In this document: piece by piece, positions 24,531 to 34,457 of the stretch
Layout of the letters: each line of letters begins with the position of its first letter
Position numbering within the stretch: the stretch's first letter is position 1
NCBI GenBank assembly: GCA_039934635.1
Contig: JBDTLT010000001.1
Coordinates: 1 to 64,000 of the forward strand
From: DATLFA01 sp039934635
Lineage (GTDB): Bacteria; Actinomycetota; Acidimicrobiia; Acidimicrobiales; WLNW01
Direction of reading: 5' to 3'
Length of the DNA stretch: 64,000 nt
Translations under genes and position numbers: made by a program
The notes under the pieces: generated by a model
Database searches by the model: none
What the model was told of the DNA's origin: nothing
The model's input: only the letters and a program-made list of their open reading frames with translations

Positions 24531-25607
24531 CTACATGCCCAGGACGCGCGCGGCGTTGCCGTAGACCATCTGGTACGCCTCGTCGTCGGGGACGCCCTCC
24601 ATCAGGCTGTCGACGATCGCCCGCGAGTTGGGCCACGTGCATGCGGGGTGGGGGAAGTCGGTCGACCACATGATGTTGTCGACACCGATCTCGTGGCGCA
24701 TGCCGACGCCGCGCTTGTCGTCCATGAATGTGAGATAGATCTGGCGGTGGAAGTAGAAGCTGGGCAACTCGGTGATGCCCGGGAAGCTGTACGCACCCTT
24801 GGACGCCATGTTGTCGAGCCGGCCGATGTAGTGCGGCACCCAACCAAGGCCGGGCTCGACAAAGATGAACGTCAGCTTGGGGAACCGCTCGAGCAAGCCG
24901 GTCAACAACAAGAAGCCCATCTGTTCGGAGAGCCGCATTGCTGCTTGCGACGTATAGATGCCCATCTGCGGCGTGGGATCGCGTCGAGCGATGTCCCACA
25001 TCTCGTCGTCGGGGCCGAGATGCAGGCAGATCGGCAGCCCGATCTCGCAGACGGCGGACCACAATGGGTCGTACCGCTCGTGGAAGTAGTCGGGTAGTCC
25101 GAGCGCGCTGGGCTTGAGCGCGAGTTGCAGAGCGCGCGCGTGGTGATCGCTGACCAATCGGTGCACTTCTTTTACTGCATGGTCTATGTCGATGAGTGGG
25201 AGTTGATACGCGACGAGCAGGCGCTTGGGATCAGCCGACGCGAACTCGGCGGCGCAGTCGTTGAAGGCGCGTGCTGCTTCGCGCCAACCGTCGGTCACGC
25301 GGTGAAAGACGCGAAACGCGGAGAGGTCCGAGAAGAGCAGTTCGTGTTGCACGCTGTCGAGATCCATGGCGCGCAGTCGCTCGACCGGATCGCCGTAGCC
25401 AGGGTGCTTGGCCGCCTCGTGCTGGAACGACGACAGGTCCAATGCTGCGCCGCCGCGAGCGTGCATGGCCGCCACCTTGGGCACCTCGACCGCCCGGGCC
25501 GCAGCGTCGTAGGCGTCTCGGTACCTCGCCGGCATCTTTGCCTTGACCTGCGCCGGTGAGACGCTGAAATGCGAATCAGCGGAAAATAGTGTCTGGGTTC
25601 CGGCCAT
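24531..25607 (-). CDS. Amidohydrolase_2 (ACMSD-like) metal-dependent hydrolase
   Basis: 358 aa. Metal-site start FSADSHFSVSP, a mid-barrel His in ICLHLGPDDE, and the C-terminal block MWSTDFPHPACTWP with the conserved Asp. Typical length and motif order for the ACMSD-like family. First gene of a minus-strand unit with the fused CoA-transferase; divergent from the luciferase-like gene at 25731, giving a gene trio (amidohydrolase, CoA-transferase, luciferase-like) that is repeated at 41.3-46.3 kb. Confidence 0.88.
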   Translation of the reverse strand: MAGTQTLFSADSHFSVSPAQVKAKMPARYRDAYDAAARAVEVPKVAAMHARGGAALDLSSFQHEAAKHPGYGDPVERLRAMDLDSVQHELLFSDLSAFRVFHRVTDGWREAARAFNDCAAEFASADPKRLLVAYQLPLIDIDHAVKEVHRLVSDHHARALQLALKPSALGLPDYFHERYDPLWSAVCEIGLPICLHLGPDDEMWDIARRDPTPQMGIYTSQAAMRLSEQMGFLLLTGLLERFPKLTFIFVEPGLGWVPHYIGRLDNMASKGAYSFPGITELPSFYFHRQIYLTFMDDKRGVGMRHEIGVDNIMWSTDFPHPACTWPNSRAIVDSLMEGVPDDEAYQMVYGNAARVLGM

Positions 25608-25730
25608 TGACGCCCCCTTGGCTGTGCGTGAGCAGAGGTTACCGCGGCCTGTCCCCGCTGCTCTGACTGCTCATGTCGGTTACCCGCGGCGTCGGCCGAC
25701 CTGCTACAACCGAGGTCGGACAACAGGGGG

Positions 25731-26864
25731 ATGCTTGTGAAGTTCTCGATGATCTTCGAAGCCCAGATGGCCTTCCCGACACGGGAGAACGAGCAGCAGT
25801 GCATTCGTGACTGCGTCGATCAAGCCGTGTTCGCCGAACAGATGGGCTTCGACCGCATATGGGCGGTCGAGCACCACTGCCTCAAGTGGTACGCGCACAT
25901 GTCGGCGCCCGAGATCTTCTTGACGTGGGTCGCGGCGCGTACCTCGACGATCCGCATCGGCCACGGCGTCGTGTGCATGCCTTTTCAATACAATCATCCG
26001 TTGCGGGCGGCCGAACGCATCGCCATGCTCGACGTGTTGTCCAACGGACGACTCGATGTCGGTTCGGGTCGCGGGGCGACGCTGCAAGAGATGTCGGCGT
26101 TCGGTGTCAACCCCGACGACACCTACGCGCAGATGGAAGAGTCGCTGCGCATCATCGCCAACTGCTGGCGTCAGGAAGAGTTCGAGTGGCACGGCCTTCT
26201 CGACATCGCGCCGCACCCGATCCTGCCGCGTCCGGTGCAAGATCCGCATCCGCCGCTCTTCATGGCGTGCACCAAGAAGGACACGGTGCGCTTGGCCGCC
26301 GAGCTCGGCGTGGGCGCGCTCGTGCTCGGCTTTGCCGGGGCCAACGAGATCAGAGAGATGCGCGAGATCTACGACAAGACCATCGCGACGCGGACCGACG
26401 AACGATTCGTCTCCGATCACGCCAACGATCACTTCTCTGCGCTGTGTCCGGCCATCGTGCTCGACGATCGCGAGAAGGCGTTCAAGATCGGCGCTCGGGG
26501 CCAACGGTTCTTCGCCGAGGCGATCATGCACTGGAACTTGCACACGCCGCCGCCCAACCCGGGCTCCGAGGACGAAGACTCGCTCGCTCTGATCCAGCAC
26601 GACAAAGATGCGGTCAAGGCCAAGATCAGCGAGATGAACATCCCGTTCAACCCGAATTCGTCGAACACCTACAACATCGAGCATGCCTACGGCGACCGTG
26701 ACGACGCGATCCGCTATGTCGAAGAACTCGAAAAGGCGGGCGCCGACGAGATCATGTGCATGATCCAGATGGGCACGATCCCTCAAGAGGCGATGATGGA
26801 GACGATCCGTCAGTTCGGCGAATACGTCATTCCCCACTTCCGGGCAAAGGAGAAGGTCGGATGA
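25731..26864 (+). CDS. LLM-class (luciferase-like) flavin-dependent oxidoreductase
   Basis: 377 aa TIM-barrel flavin enzyme of the bacterial luciferase/F420-dependent group. Visible blocks: FAEQMGFDRIWAVEHHCLKW, RIGHGVVCMPFQYNHPLRAAERIAMLDVLSNGRLDVGSGRG, and PILPRPVQDPHPPLFMA. Probably oxidises or monooxygenates a substrate with reduced flavin or F420. ATG 25731 sits immediately after a GGGGG tract; GTG 25737 (starting KFSMIFEAQ after the Val) has better spacing from that tract and is equally likely. The stop overlaps the cyclase start (ATGA). Homologue of 45132-46253. Confidence 0.88.
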   Translation: MLVKFSMIFEAQMAFPTRENEQQCIRDCVDQAVFAEQMGFDRIWAVEHHCLKWYAHMSAPEIFLTWVAARTSTIRIGHGVVCMPFQYNHPLRAAERIAMLDVLSNGRLDVGSGRGATLQEMSAFGVNPDDTYAQMEESLRIIANCWRQEEFEWHGLLDIAPHPILPRPVQDPHPPLFMACTKKDTVRLAAELGVGALVLGFAGANEIREMREIYDKTIATRTDERFVSDHANDHFSALCPAIVLDDREKAFKIGARGQRFFAEAIMHWNLHTPPPNPGSEDEDSLALIQHDKDAVKAKISEMNIPFNPNSSNTYNIEHAYGDRDDAIRYVEELEKAGADEIMCMIQMGTIPQEAMMETIRQFGEYVIPHFRAKEKVG

Positions 26865-27769
26865 GCAACAACTGGGGTCGTTTCGGTGCCGACGACGAGC
26901 GGGGCATGCTCAACCTGTTGACGCCCGATGTCGTGCTGGCGTCGATGGGAGTACCCACGACGGGCAAGGTCTACAGCTTGGCGCTGCCGATCCAGCGCAA
27001 CGGAGTGCCGTACTTCGACTACCGCGGCGCGCCCACACGGCTGCCGCTCACGCACCAGAGCGACCACGGGCAGTTCTCGCTCTACGGCGCGCCCGAGCAC
27101 CTCGGCGCCAACGAAGACGTGCTCATCCTCGCGTCGCACAACGAGACGCACATCGATGCGTTGAGCCATGTCTTCAACGAACGCAGGATGTACAACGACA
27201 TCCCGGTCGAGGCCGTCAGCGCGGCTGCTGGTTCGACCAAGCTCGGCATCGAAAAGATCCGCTGGATCGTCGGGCGTGCGATCCTGCTCGACTTCGTGCG
27301 CTTCCTCGGCGCCGATGGGTGCATCGACAAGGCGCACGGCATCACCAGCGTTGAGCTCGAGGCCTGCGCGAAGGCGCAGGGCACCGAGATCCGCAAGGGT
27401 GACATCGTGTTGGTGCGCACCGGGTGGATCGACAACTTCATGGCCAATCACGACCGCGGCCCCGCGGATGTCGTGAGCGCCGACTACTCCCAGCCGGGCT
27501 TGGACAAAGAAGCCGCGGCGTTCATGGACAAGTACGACATCGTGGTGATCGGTTGTGACAACAGCGCCATCGAGGTCTTGGGGCGCCCGCAGGATGGGTT
27601 CCTCGCCGGTCACGTCGAGTTCCTCGTCAACCGGGGCATCCATCTCGTCGAGCATCTGATGCTCAAAGAGATGGCCGACGACCAGTGCTACGAATGCCTG
27701 TTCATCGTGGCACCCCTACCGGTGGTCGGCGCGGCCGGCAGCCCGGTCAATCCCATCGCCATCGGCTGA
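26861..27769 (+). CDS. Cyclase family protein (KynB-like metal-dependent hydrolase)
   Basis: 302 aa. The family's metal-binding signature HxGTHxDxPxH appears as HNETHIDALSH (about residue 91), with a Gly-to-Glu and a Pro-to-Ala change but all metal ligands kept. A second block, LVRTGWIDNF, and the C-terminal GIHLVEHLML are also typical. Relatives hydrolyse amides such as N-formylkynurenine or isatin, or dehydrate polyketide-like substrates. Start overlaps the stop of the luciferase-like oxidoreductase, so both act on the same pathway. The specific substrate is not known. Confidence 0.88.
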   Translation: MSNNWGRFGADDERGMLNLLTPDVVLASMGVPTTGKVYSLALPIQRNGVPYFDYRGAPTRLPLTHQSDHGQFSLYGAPEHLGANEDVLILASHNETHIDALSHVFNERRMYNDIPVEAVSAAAGSTKLGIEKIRWIVGRAILLDFVRFLGADGCIDKAHGITSVELEACAKAQGTEIRKGDIVLVRTGWIDNFMANHDRGPADVVSADYSQPGLDKEAAAFMDKYDIVVIGCDNSAIEVLGRPQDGFLAGHVEFLVNRGIHLVEHLMLKEMADDQCYECLFIVAPLPVVGAAGSPVNPIAIG

Positions 27770-27808
27770 GGGTCGCTCATCCGGCGCGTCGTTCATTTCG
27801 GCGCGCAT

Positions 27809-29002
27809 TCAGCGCGCCGCGACGACCCGTACCGGCAGATCGATCGGCCCGTTCGCGAAGAAGACCGGCGTCTTTCGTTGCGTCCATCCGGGATCGGGCG
27901 ACACTTCGGCGACACGATCGAGAAAGGTGTCGAGCAGGACCTGACCCTCGAGGCGAGCCAAGCTCGCACCGGGGCACACGTGGGGGCCGGCACCGAAGGC
28001 AACGTGTTCGCGCCAATTCGCGCGGCGCAGGTCGAACCGGTCGGGCTCGTCATAGGCGGCTTCGTCGCGATTGGCCGATGCCAACCCGAACACCACTTTC
28101 TCACCGGGGCACATGCGCGGCCCGAACACGGTCGCTTCTTGCTCGACGTTGCGCATCAACATCGGAAACGGCGGATCGATGCGCAGCGACTCTTCGACCG
28201 CTCGCTCGACCAACGACCGGTCGGCGCGTAGCTGCTCGAAGAGCGCACGATCGGTGGCGACACGAGCGAGCAGGTTGCCCAAGAGCTGCCGTGTCGTCTC
28301 ATTACCGGCGAGGATGATGAACGCGATCTGCGAACGGACCTCGACCGCGCTCAATCGGCGACCGTCGATGTCGGCGTCCATCAGCCGCGTCACGAGATCG
28401 TCGGGCGGGTCGTTGCTGGCGGCGCGGGACGAGATGAGTGCGTCGAGATAGGCGGCAAACTCGGGATGAGCGCCCGCGAGTCCCTCGCCGCGCTCATTGC
28501 GATGCAGCGCGGGATAAGTGCCTGACACGATCTCGTCGCTCCATTGACGGAACTGTGCCCAATGGTGGCGTGGTACGCCGGTGAATTGCGCGATGACGTT
28601 GATCGGTATCGGCGCAGTGAGCTCAGCGACGAGTTCCCCGTATCCACGAGACACGATCGGTTCGATGTACTCCTCGCACAGCTCGCGTACGAATGGCTCG
28701 AGTCGAGCCGACCGGTGATGGGCCACTGCGCCGTTGATGACACGCCGGATCCGGCCGTGCCGCGCGCCGGCGATCTCGCTGACGAACTTCTCTTCCTCCG
28801 GCACGACGACGCCCGGCGCGCGAAAGCTGGCCACGAACGTGTCGACGAGTTTGCTCGCGGTGACCACGTCGTCGAGCCGCGCCAGGTACCAACCCATCGG
28901 GATGCGCGCCACTGGGCAACGCGCCCGCATATCGGCGAAGAGTTCGTTTGGTACCGACGCGCCCGACGAGTACGGATCGAAGTCGACGATCTCCGTGCTC
29001 AT
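27809..29002 (-). CDS. Cytochrome P450
   Basis: 397 aa soluble bacterial P450. Visible: the I-helix oxygen-activation motif AGNETTR, the K-helix ExxR as EESLR, the heme loop FGAGPHVCPGASLAR with the axial Cys at about residue 342, and the usual PERF-like EPDRFDLRR before it. Hydroxylates a lipophilic substrate with ferredoxin and reductase partners, neither of which is in the window. ATG 29002 overlaps the stop of the amidohydrolase (ATGA). The much longer open frame upstream is antisense-type noise within that gene. Confidence 0.93.
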   Translation of the reverse strand: MSTEIVDFDPYSSGASVPNELFADMRARCPVARIPMGWYLARLDDVVTASKLVDTFVASFRAPGVVVPEEEKFVSEIAGARHGRIRRVINGAVAHHRSARLEPFVRELCEEYIEPIVSRGYGELVAELTAPIPINVIAQFTGVPRHHWAQFRQWSDEIVSGTYPALHRNERGEGLAGAHPEFAAYLDALISSRAASNDPPDDLVTRLMDADIDGRRLSAVEVRSQIAFIILAGNETTRQLLGNLLARVATDRALFEQLRADRSLVERAVEESLRIDPPFPMLMRNVEQEATVFGPRMCPGEKVVFGLASANRDEAAYDEPDRFDLRRANWREHVAFGAGPHVCPGASLARLEGQVLLDTFLDRVAEVSPDPGWTQRKTPVFFANGPIDLPVRVVAAR

Positions 29003-30042
29003 GCCAGCAGCCGTTGGCCGTAGAGCTCGATCGCGTTGACCCTCAGCAGGCGCGCCTTCGCATCGTCGTCGACGTCGTCGCGTTTGCGGATCAGGTCGAC
29101 GGCGCCCGGGAACGTGCAATCGATGTGGGGATAGTCCGACGCGAAGACGATCGCGCCAGGGCCGACGAAGTCGACCGCGGCGCCGAGGCAGGCCTCGTCG
29201 GGTTCGCACGACCAGAAGATGCGATTCTCGGCCGCGTAGCGGGCGACGAGCGTCGATGGCTTGTCGGTGATGAACGGCGCATCGTAGGGCGCGAGCTCGT
29301 AGTGCTCGTCGAGCCGATCCATCCACCAGGGCAGCCAGCCCACGCCGGCTTCGAGCAGCGCGACGCGCAGTCGATCGAAGCGCTCGAGGACGCCACCGCA
29401 CACGAGGTCCATCGTGGCCATCTGGATCGACAGCGGGAACGCCACCGCATGGCGTCGGGAGTGTGTTTGGTAACGCTCGCTGAGAAAGGCGCCGACTGCG
29501 CCGGTGCCGTGCACGAGCAGCGGCACGTCGAGATCTTGCAACAGCGCGTAGAGCTCGAAGAATCGCGGATCGTCGAGCGAGTAGTGATCGGTGCACGGGT
29601 TGAACACGACGCCCACCGCACTGCGGGTTTCGACCGCGCGCCGGGCCTCGGCGCACGCCGCGTCGATGTCGTGCAACACGACCCATGCCGCCGGTTTGAG
29701 CCGGTTGGAATCTTCGCTGCAGTACTCGGCGAGCCAATCGTTGAACGCACGGGCGATCGCGGGTTCGAGCCGCCGATCACCGGCGCTCACCGAGCTCGGT
29801 CCGCGGCTCGAGCCGAACAGAACCGCGAGGTCGATCCCGTCGGTGGTCATGTCCGCCAGTCGCGCGCGCGGGTCCCACGCACCGGCTTGTGTCGACGAGC
29901 CGTGCCCGACCAGGTCGAACCAACGCTTCGCTGACGCCGCGACCGTGGCGCCGTCGTCGCCGCCGATCGCGCGCGCCCAGTCGAGCACCAATGCCGGCTC
30001 TACGTGTCCGTCCGCGTCGATCACTTGTGCAGTTGCAGCCAT
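28999..30042 (-). CDS. Amidohydrolase_2 (ACMSD-like) metal-dependent hydrolase
   Basis: 347 aa. N-terminal metal motif IDADGHVEP, His in LLVHGTGAVG, and the Asp block FASDYPHIDCTFP near the end. Belongs with the other amidohydrolases of the window but is the most divergent by eye. Coupled to the P450 gene by a 4-base overlap, so hydroxylation and hydrolysis of one compound series is plausible. Upstream, a palindromic repeat separates it from the CoA-transferase. Confidence 0.87.
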   Translation of the reverse strand: MAATAQVIDADGHVEPALVLDWARAIGGDDGATVAASAKRWFDLVGHGSSTQAGAWDPRARLADMTTDGIDLAVLFGSSRGPSSVSAGDRRLEPAIARAFNDWLAEYCSEDSNRLKPAAWVVLHDIDAACAEARRAVETRSAVGVVFNPCTDHYSLDDPRFFELYALLQDLDVPLLVHGTGAVGAFLSERYQTHSRRHAVAFPLSIQMATMDLVCGGVLERFDRLRVALLEAGVGWLPWWMDRLDEHYELAPYDAPFITDKPSTLVARYAAENRIFWSCEPDEACLGAAVDFVGPGAIVFASDYPHIDCTFPGAVDLIRKRDDVDDDAKARLLRVNAIELYGQRLLA

Positions 30043-30055
30043 CCGGCCGTTTTAC

Positions 30056-30109
30056 CCGTTCTGGCTGTCGAACGTCGCAATATGCGCGACGTTTGACAGC
30101 GAGTACGGG
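30056..30109 (+). repeat. 54-bp palindromic repeat, copy 1
   Basis: Arms GCTGTCGAACGTCGC (30064-30078) and GCGACGTTTGACAGC (30086-30100) pair fully with one G-T wobble. The flanks CCGTTCT and GCGAGTACGGG match the reverse complement of the copy at 46259-46309. It lies in the gap downstream of the CoA-transferase gene on the minus strand and could end its transcript, although there is no T tract. Confidence 0.75.
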
Positions 30110-30152
30110 CGTTGTGGTGTGAACGGCGAGCGGGGAGGGAGTGGCGCGTGGG

Positions 30153-31397
30153 TCAGGCGATCACGTTGGCGGCGCGGAGGCGGGCGAGCTCGTCGGTGTC
30201 GAGTGCGAGCTCGGCCGCGAGCACATCGTCGGTGTGCTCGCCGAGCCAGGGCACGCGGGTCTCGGGGCCCTCGGCAACCTTCGACATCTTCACCGGATTA
30301 CCCGGCGTGAGAATGGGTTCGGCGACGCCGTCGGAGCGCGGCATCTCGACGATCATGTTGTGTGCTTGCACATGTTCGTCGTCGATGACGTCGCCGGGAG
30401 TGTGCACCGGGCCGACTGCAACACCGACCGCGCCGAGCTCGCGGCACACCTCGAGGCGGGTGCGCGTCGCCGCCCAATGCTCGATCGCCGGACGGATGAC
30501 GTCGTCGAGTCGCGCCAACCATTCGGCCGGTCCGACGAGGGATGCGTCGCCGATCCATTCGGGATGGCCAATTGTGGTCGCGAGTGCACGGAAGTGCGCG
30601 GGTCTCCCGCACATCATCACGAAGTAGCCATCTGACGCCATGAAGGCGTGGTTGATCGTGGGCACCACCAACGCATTCTCGATGCCCATCGACCAGTAGT
30701 TGATGCCGGCATCGGCCATCGCGACCATCGAGTCGTAGAGCGCGACGTCGACGTATTGGCCTTCGCCCATCAGATCACGATGGCGCAGCGCGGCGAGGAT
30801 GCCGAACGCCGCGAACATCGCGGTGCCGGTGTCGCCGATCGCGCCCATCGGGGAGGGCACCGGCGCGACGCCGGGCGCCCGCTTGAATTCGTAGAGACTG
30901 GCCATGGCCTCGGCGATTGGCGCGTACGCCGACCATCCGTCATACGGCGTCGGCGTGGTGTTACCAAAGCCCGATACCGACACATAAATGACCTTCGGGT
31001 GCACCGCCACAATGTCGTCGTAACCGAGGCGCAGCCGTTGCATCGTGCCGCCGCGGAAATTCTCGGCGACGACGTCGAAGCGCGGCGCGAGCCGCAAGAT
31101 CAACTCGCGCCCCTCGTCGCTCTTGAGGTCGATGCACACACTGCGCTTGCCGAGGTTGTTGCGCAGGTAGGTGCAACCAACTGCTCGACCCCACGGGTCT
31201 TGCATCGCCGGCAGCCCGGAGCGGCCCGACTCACCTTCGCCCGGCAGCTCGATCTTGACCACGTCGGCGCCGAGCCGAGCCAACAGTTGTGTGGCGTATG
31301 GCAACGCTTGTTGTTGTTCGAGCGCCAATACGCGCACACCGTCGAGCGGTTTGCCGTATCGATTGCGTTCCGGATGGGCGACGTCGCCGAGTTGCAT
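30153..31397 (-). CDS. Class III CoA-transferase (CaiB/BaiF family), single unit
   Basis: 414 aa, normal single-unit length. Family features: PLDGVRVLALEQQQALPYATQLLARLGADVVKIE at the start, NLGKRSVCIDLK, and the active-site Asp in MGAIGDTGTAMFAAFG. Exchanges CoA between acyl-CoA and a free acid. ATG 31397 follows CGGAGG; the longer open frame overlaps the SDR and lacks family sequence. Minus-strand run SDR - CoA-transferase - amidohydrolase - P450 reads as one pathway unit. Confidence 0.9.
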   Translation of the reverse strand: MQLGDVAHPERNRYGKPLDGVRVLALEQQQALPYATQLLARLGADVVKIELPGEGESGRSGLPAMQDPWGRAVGCTYLRNNLGKRSVCIDLKSDEGRELILRLAPRFDVVAENFRGGTMQRLRLGYDDIVAVHPKVIYVSVSGFGNTTPTPYDGWSAYAPIAEAMASLYEFKRAPGVAPVPSPMGAIGDTGTAMFAAFGILAALRHRDLMGEGQYVDVALYDSMVAMADAGINYWSMGIENALVVPTINHAFMASDGYFVMMCGRPAHFRALATTIGHPEWIGDASLVGPAEWLARLDDVIRPAIEHWAATRTRLEVCRELGAVGVAVGPVHTPGDVIDDEHVQAHNMIVEMPRSDGVAEPILTPGNPVKMSKVAEGPETRVPWLGEHTDDVLAAELALDTDELARLRAANVIA

Positions 31398-31428
31398 CAC
31401 TGGCCTCCGAAAGTGGTGGTTGTCGCCA

Positions 31429-32199
31429 TCAGATCCCGTAGCCGCCGTCGACGTCGAGCATCTGTCCGCTGATGAAGTCGGCGCGGTCGCTCGCAAGGAA
31501 GCACACGGCCTCGGCGATATCGGCCGCGTCGCCGAACTTGCGCAGCGCGATATTGCGCCGCGTCACCGCAAGGGCCTCGTCGTCGAGATCGCCCGACGCC
31601 ATCAACCGCTGCGCCATGCCGTCGGTCAACATGCCGGGGCCCACACAGTTGGCGCGGATGCCGAAACGTCCCTCCTCGGCGGCGAACGCGCGCACCAACG
31701 CTTCGATCGCGCCCTTGGGCCCGGCCGACAGCCCGTCGCGCACGGGATAGCGGCGCGTCGCCGCGGTCGTCACCGCGATGAGACTGCCCTGCGTCGTTCG
31801 CAAATGAGGCAGCGCCGGCTGGACGATGTTGAAGAACGCGACCACCTCGGCCTCGAGCTGTTCGCGAAAGCGGGCCGGCTCGACCCGGCTGAGGTGGATC
31901 TGCGGAACGTGCGGACCTGCCGCGTGGACCAGCGTGTGGATGCCGCCGAACTCGGCGACCACCTCGGCCAAGAACGTGCGGCTCGCCGTCTCGTCGACCA
32001 TGTCGAGCGGCCAGGCCCGCCCGCGACGGCCGCGATGCTCGATGTCGGCGACCACCGCCGCCGCTGCGTCGGTGTTGCGGTGGTAGGTGAGCGCCACATC
32101 GCTGCCCCGCTCGGCGAGGAGGCGACAGATGGCCGCGCCGATGCCGCCGCTGCCGCCGGTGACCACCGCCGCGCCCGTGCGTGTACCGAAATCGTCCAT
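31429..32199 (-). CDS. SDR-family protein lacking the catalytic tyrosine
   Basis: 256 aa with a normal nucleotide-binding start VVTGGSGGIG and C-terminal ISGQMLDVDGG, and an HAAG in place of NNAG. The active site is unusual: the position of the YxxxK tyrosine reads Ser (LSAGPKGA), and the catalytic serine is Thr (AVTTAAT). The lysine remains. Either it has lost dehydrogenase activity and binds cofactor only, or it uses another acid, or it has a different reaction. ATG 32199 begins 61 bases from the divergent SDR at 32260; the longer frame runs into that gene. Confidence 0.87.
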   Translation of the reverse strand: MDDFGTRTGAAVVTGGSGGIGAAICRLLAERGSDVALTYHRNTDAAAAVVADIEHRGRRGRAWPLDMVDETASRTFLAEVVAEFGGIHTLVHAAGPHVPQIHLSRVEPARFREQLEAEVVAFFNIVQPALPHLRTTQGSLIAVTTAATRRYPVRDGLSAGPKGAIEALVRAFAAEEGRFGIRANCVGPGMLTDGMAQRLMASGDLDDEALAVTRRNIALRKFGDAADIAEAVCFLASDRADFISGQMLDVDGGYGI

Positions 32200-32259
32200 G
32201 ACGCTTCGTAGGCCGGTCGAGGGAAGAACGCCAACCCGTAAGAGGGGTAGCTTCGGCCA

Positions 32260-33021
32260 ATGGACCGATTCAGTCTTCGCGGCAAGGTCGCGATCATCAC
32301 CGGCGGTAGCAAGGGCATCGGTCGCGCGATGGCACTCGGGTTTGCCGATGCCGGTGCGGCCGTCGTCGTGTCGAGTCGCACATTCGACGACTGCGCGGCC
32401 GTCGTCGCCGAAATAGAGCAGCGTGGCGGTGAAGCGCTCGCGGTGGCGTGCGATGTCGGCGATCTCACGGCGCATCAGGCATTGCTCGACGCGACGATCG
32501 CCCGCTTCGGCCGGCTCGACGTACTCGTCAACAACGCGGGTGTGCTCAAGCCGCACTTCACCGTGCGGGTAAGCCCGGCGGAGCTCGATCAGCTCATCAC
32601 GGTCAATCTGAAGGGACCGTTGTTCCTGTCGATCGCGGCATTGCCCCATCTCGAGGCCGATGGCGGGGGCTCGATCGTCAACATCGGCGCACTCGGGGCA
32701 TCGCAACCGATGGAGGGCATCGGTGCGTACTGCGCGGTCAAGGCGGCCATGGCCAACTGGAGCAACACGATGGGTCGCGAGTGGGCCGCTCGCGGCGTAC
32801 GGGTGAATGTGCTCGTGCCCGGCACGATCGCCACCGACATGATCTTGCCGGTCGACACGGCCAAACGTGCGGCTTTCATCGAGGACATGAGCAAGCAGAA
32901 TGTATTCGGGCGCATCGGTGAACCCGAAGACCTTGTCGGCGCTGCGATCTATCTCGCCAGCGACGCCTCGGGCTTCATGACCAGCCGATCCGTGTTCGTC
33001 GACGGGGGAATGCTGCGATGA
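32260..33021 (+). CDS. SDR-family NAD(P)-dependent oxidoreductase
   Basis: 253 aa classical SDR with every motif intact: TGGSKGIG, NNAG (VLVNNAGVL), catalytic Ser in NIGALGASQ-type segment, and YCAVK. The end reads [12 protein letters not shown]. Interconverts hydroxyl and keto groups, possibly a 3-hydroxyacyl-type step. Its ATGA overlap with the amidase gene shows a two-gene operon. Confidence 0.91.
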   Translation: MDRFSLRGKVAIITGGSKGIGRAMALGFADAGAAVVVSSRTFDDCAAVVAEIEQRGGEALAVACDVGDLTAHQALLDATIARFGRLDVLVNNAGVLKPHFTVRVSPAELDQLITVNLKGPLFLSIAALPHLEADGGGSIVNIGALGASQPMEGIGAYCAVKAAMANWSNTMGREWAARGVRVNVLVPGTIATDMILPVDTAKRAAFIEDMSKQNVFGRIGEPEDLVGAAIYLASDASGFMTSRSVFVDGGMLR

Positions 33022-34454
33022 CGATCTCCGGTAGTGACTACAGCGGTCGCGACGCGCTCGGTTTGGCCGAGTTGGTGCGCACACGACAAGTGAGTGCATC
33101 GGAGTTGCTCGACGAAGCGCTCGATCGCGTCGCGACGCGCAATCCTCAGGTCAACGCGGTGGTCTCGTTGTTCGAAGCGCGGGCGCGTGCGGCGATCGCA
33201 GCCGGGCTACCCGACGGGCCGTTCACCGGTGTGCCGTTCCTCCTCAAAGATCTCGGTGTCGATGTCGCCGGCGAGATCACCACTTCGGGCAGCCGCTTCT
33301 TCGCCGACCATCGACCATCGCGATCGAGCGAACTCGTGCTGCGCTACGAACGCGCCGGGCTTGTCATCTTCGGCAAGACCAACACGCCCGAGTTCGGGCT
33401 CAATGCGTCGACCGAGCCACTCCTGTTCGGCCCCACGCGCAACCCGTGGAACCTCGACCACTCGGCCGGCGGATCCAGTGGCGGAGCCGCGGCCGCAGTC
33501 GCCGCCGGCATCATCCCTGTTGCGCACGCCACCGATGGCGGTGGATCCATTCGCATCCCGGCATCGAGTTGTGGCTTGTTCGGTTTGAAACCCAACCGGG
33601 GACGGACGCCGGTCGGCCCTCCACTCGGCGAAGGGTGGAACGGGCTGTCCCACGGCCACGTCGTGTCGCGCAGCGTGCGCGATTCGGCAGCGATGCTCGA
33701 TGCGACGGCGGGCTCGAGCATCGGCGAACCATATTCGGCGCCCCATTACGAGGGAACGTGCCTCGAGGCGACGCAACGATCGCCCGGACGGCTGCGCATC
33801 GGCATGATGACCGCCGGTCGCCCCGGCGTCGAAGTCGACATGGATGCACGCGCCGCGGTCGGCTACGCGGCACGATTGCTCGTCGAGCTCGGCCACGATG
33901 TCGAGGAGTTCGTCTTGCCGATCGACTGGCCCGCAACGGGGTCAGTTTTCGCCACATTGTCGGGCACGCATGTCGCGGCCACGATAAAAGAGCGTGCCCG
34001 CGTGCTCGGTCGTGAACCAACGCTCGATGACATCGAGCACGTCACGTGGGTGCAGCTCGCTCGTGCGTCGTCGCGCGGCGCGCTCGACTACGTCGACGCG
34101 GTGCGCACCATGCACCGCATCGGCCACGAGGTGGCGGCCGCGTTCGAGGAGATCGATGTGTTGATGACGCCGACGGTCGGTAGACCACCACCGCCGATCG
34201 GTCTGTTGGACATGAACGCCGAAGACCTCGCCGCGTTCGGACGCGAGGCGGGCAGGGTGTCCAACTTCCTCGGTGTAATGAACATCACCGGCCAGCCTGC
34301 GATGTCGGTGCCGCTGCACTCGAGCGCCGACGACCTGCCCATGGGTGTGCATTTCGCGGCGCGCTGGGGTGGTGAGCCGCTGCTGTTCTCACTCGCCGCG
34401 CAACTCGAAAAGGCAGCGCCGTGGGCCAACCGCCGCCCGAAAGGCTTCGCCTGA
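33018..34454 (+). CDS. Amidase signature family hydrolase
   Basis: 478 aa. The Ser-cisSer-Lys machinery is visible: Lys in [12 protein letters not shown] (about residue 77), the glycine/serine-rich [15 protein letters not shown], and the nucleophile region [16 protein letters not shown]. Hydrolyses an amide to acid and ammonia, giving an acid that could feed the CoA-activating enzymes. Coupled to the SDR by a 4-base overlap. Its 3' end (TTCGCCTGACAA at 34446) recurs as a 12-bp direct repeat at 35540. Confidence 0.9.
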   Translation: MTISGSDYSGRDALGLAELVRTRQVSASELLDEALDRVATRNPQVNAVVSLFEARARAAIAAGLPDGPFTGVPFLLKDLGVDVAGEITTSGSRFFADHRPSRSSELVLRYERAGLVIFGKTNTPEFGLNASTEPLLFGPTRNPWNLDHSAGGSSGGAAAAVAAGIIPVAHATDGGGSIRIPASSCGLFGLKPNRGRTPVGPPLGEGWNGLSHGHVVSRSVRDSAAMLDATAGSSIGEPYSAPHYEGTCLEATQRSPGRLRIGMMTAGRPGVEVDMDARAAVGYAARLLVELGHDVEEFVLPIDWPATGSVFATLSGTHVAATIKERARVLGREPTLDDIEHVTWVQLARASSRGALDYVDAVRTMHRIGHEVAAAFEEIDVLMTPTVGRPPPPIGLLDMNAEDLAAFGREAGRVSNFLGVMNITGQPAMSVPLHSSADDLPMGVHFAARWGGEPLLFSLAAQLEKAAPWANRRPKGFA

Positions 34455-34457
34455 CAA
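34446..34457 (+). repeat. 12-bp direct repeat, left copy
   Basis: TTCGCCTGACAA covering the amidase stop codon; repeated exactly at 35540-35551. The pair frames the MerR gene and its flanks, as an insertion or duplication footprint would. The stretch from here to the MerR start (about 200 bp) shows no other gene. Confidence 0.45.
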
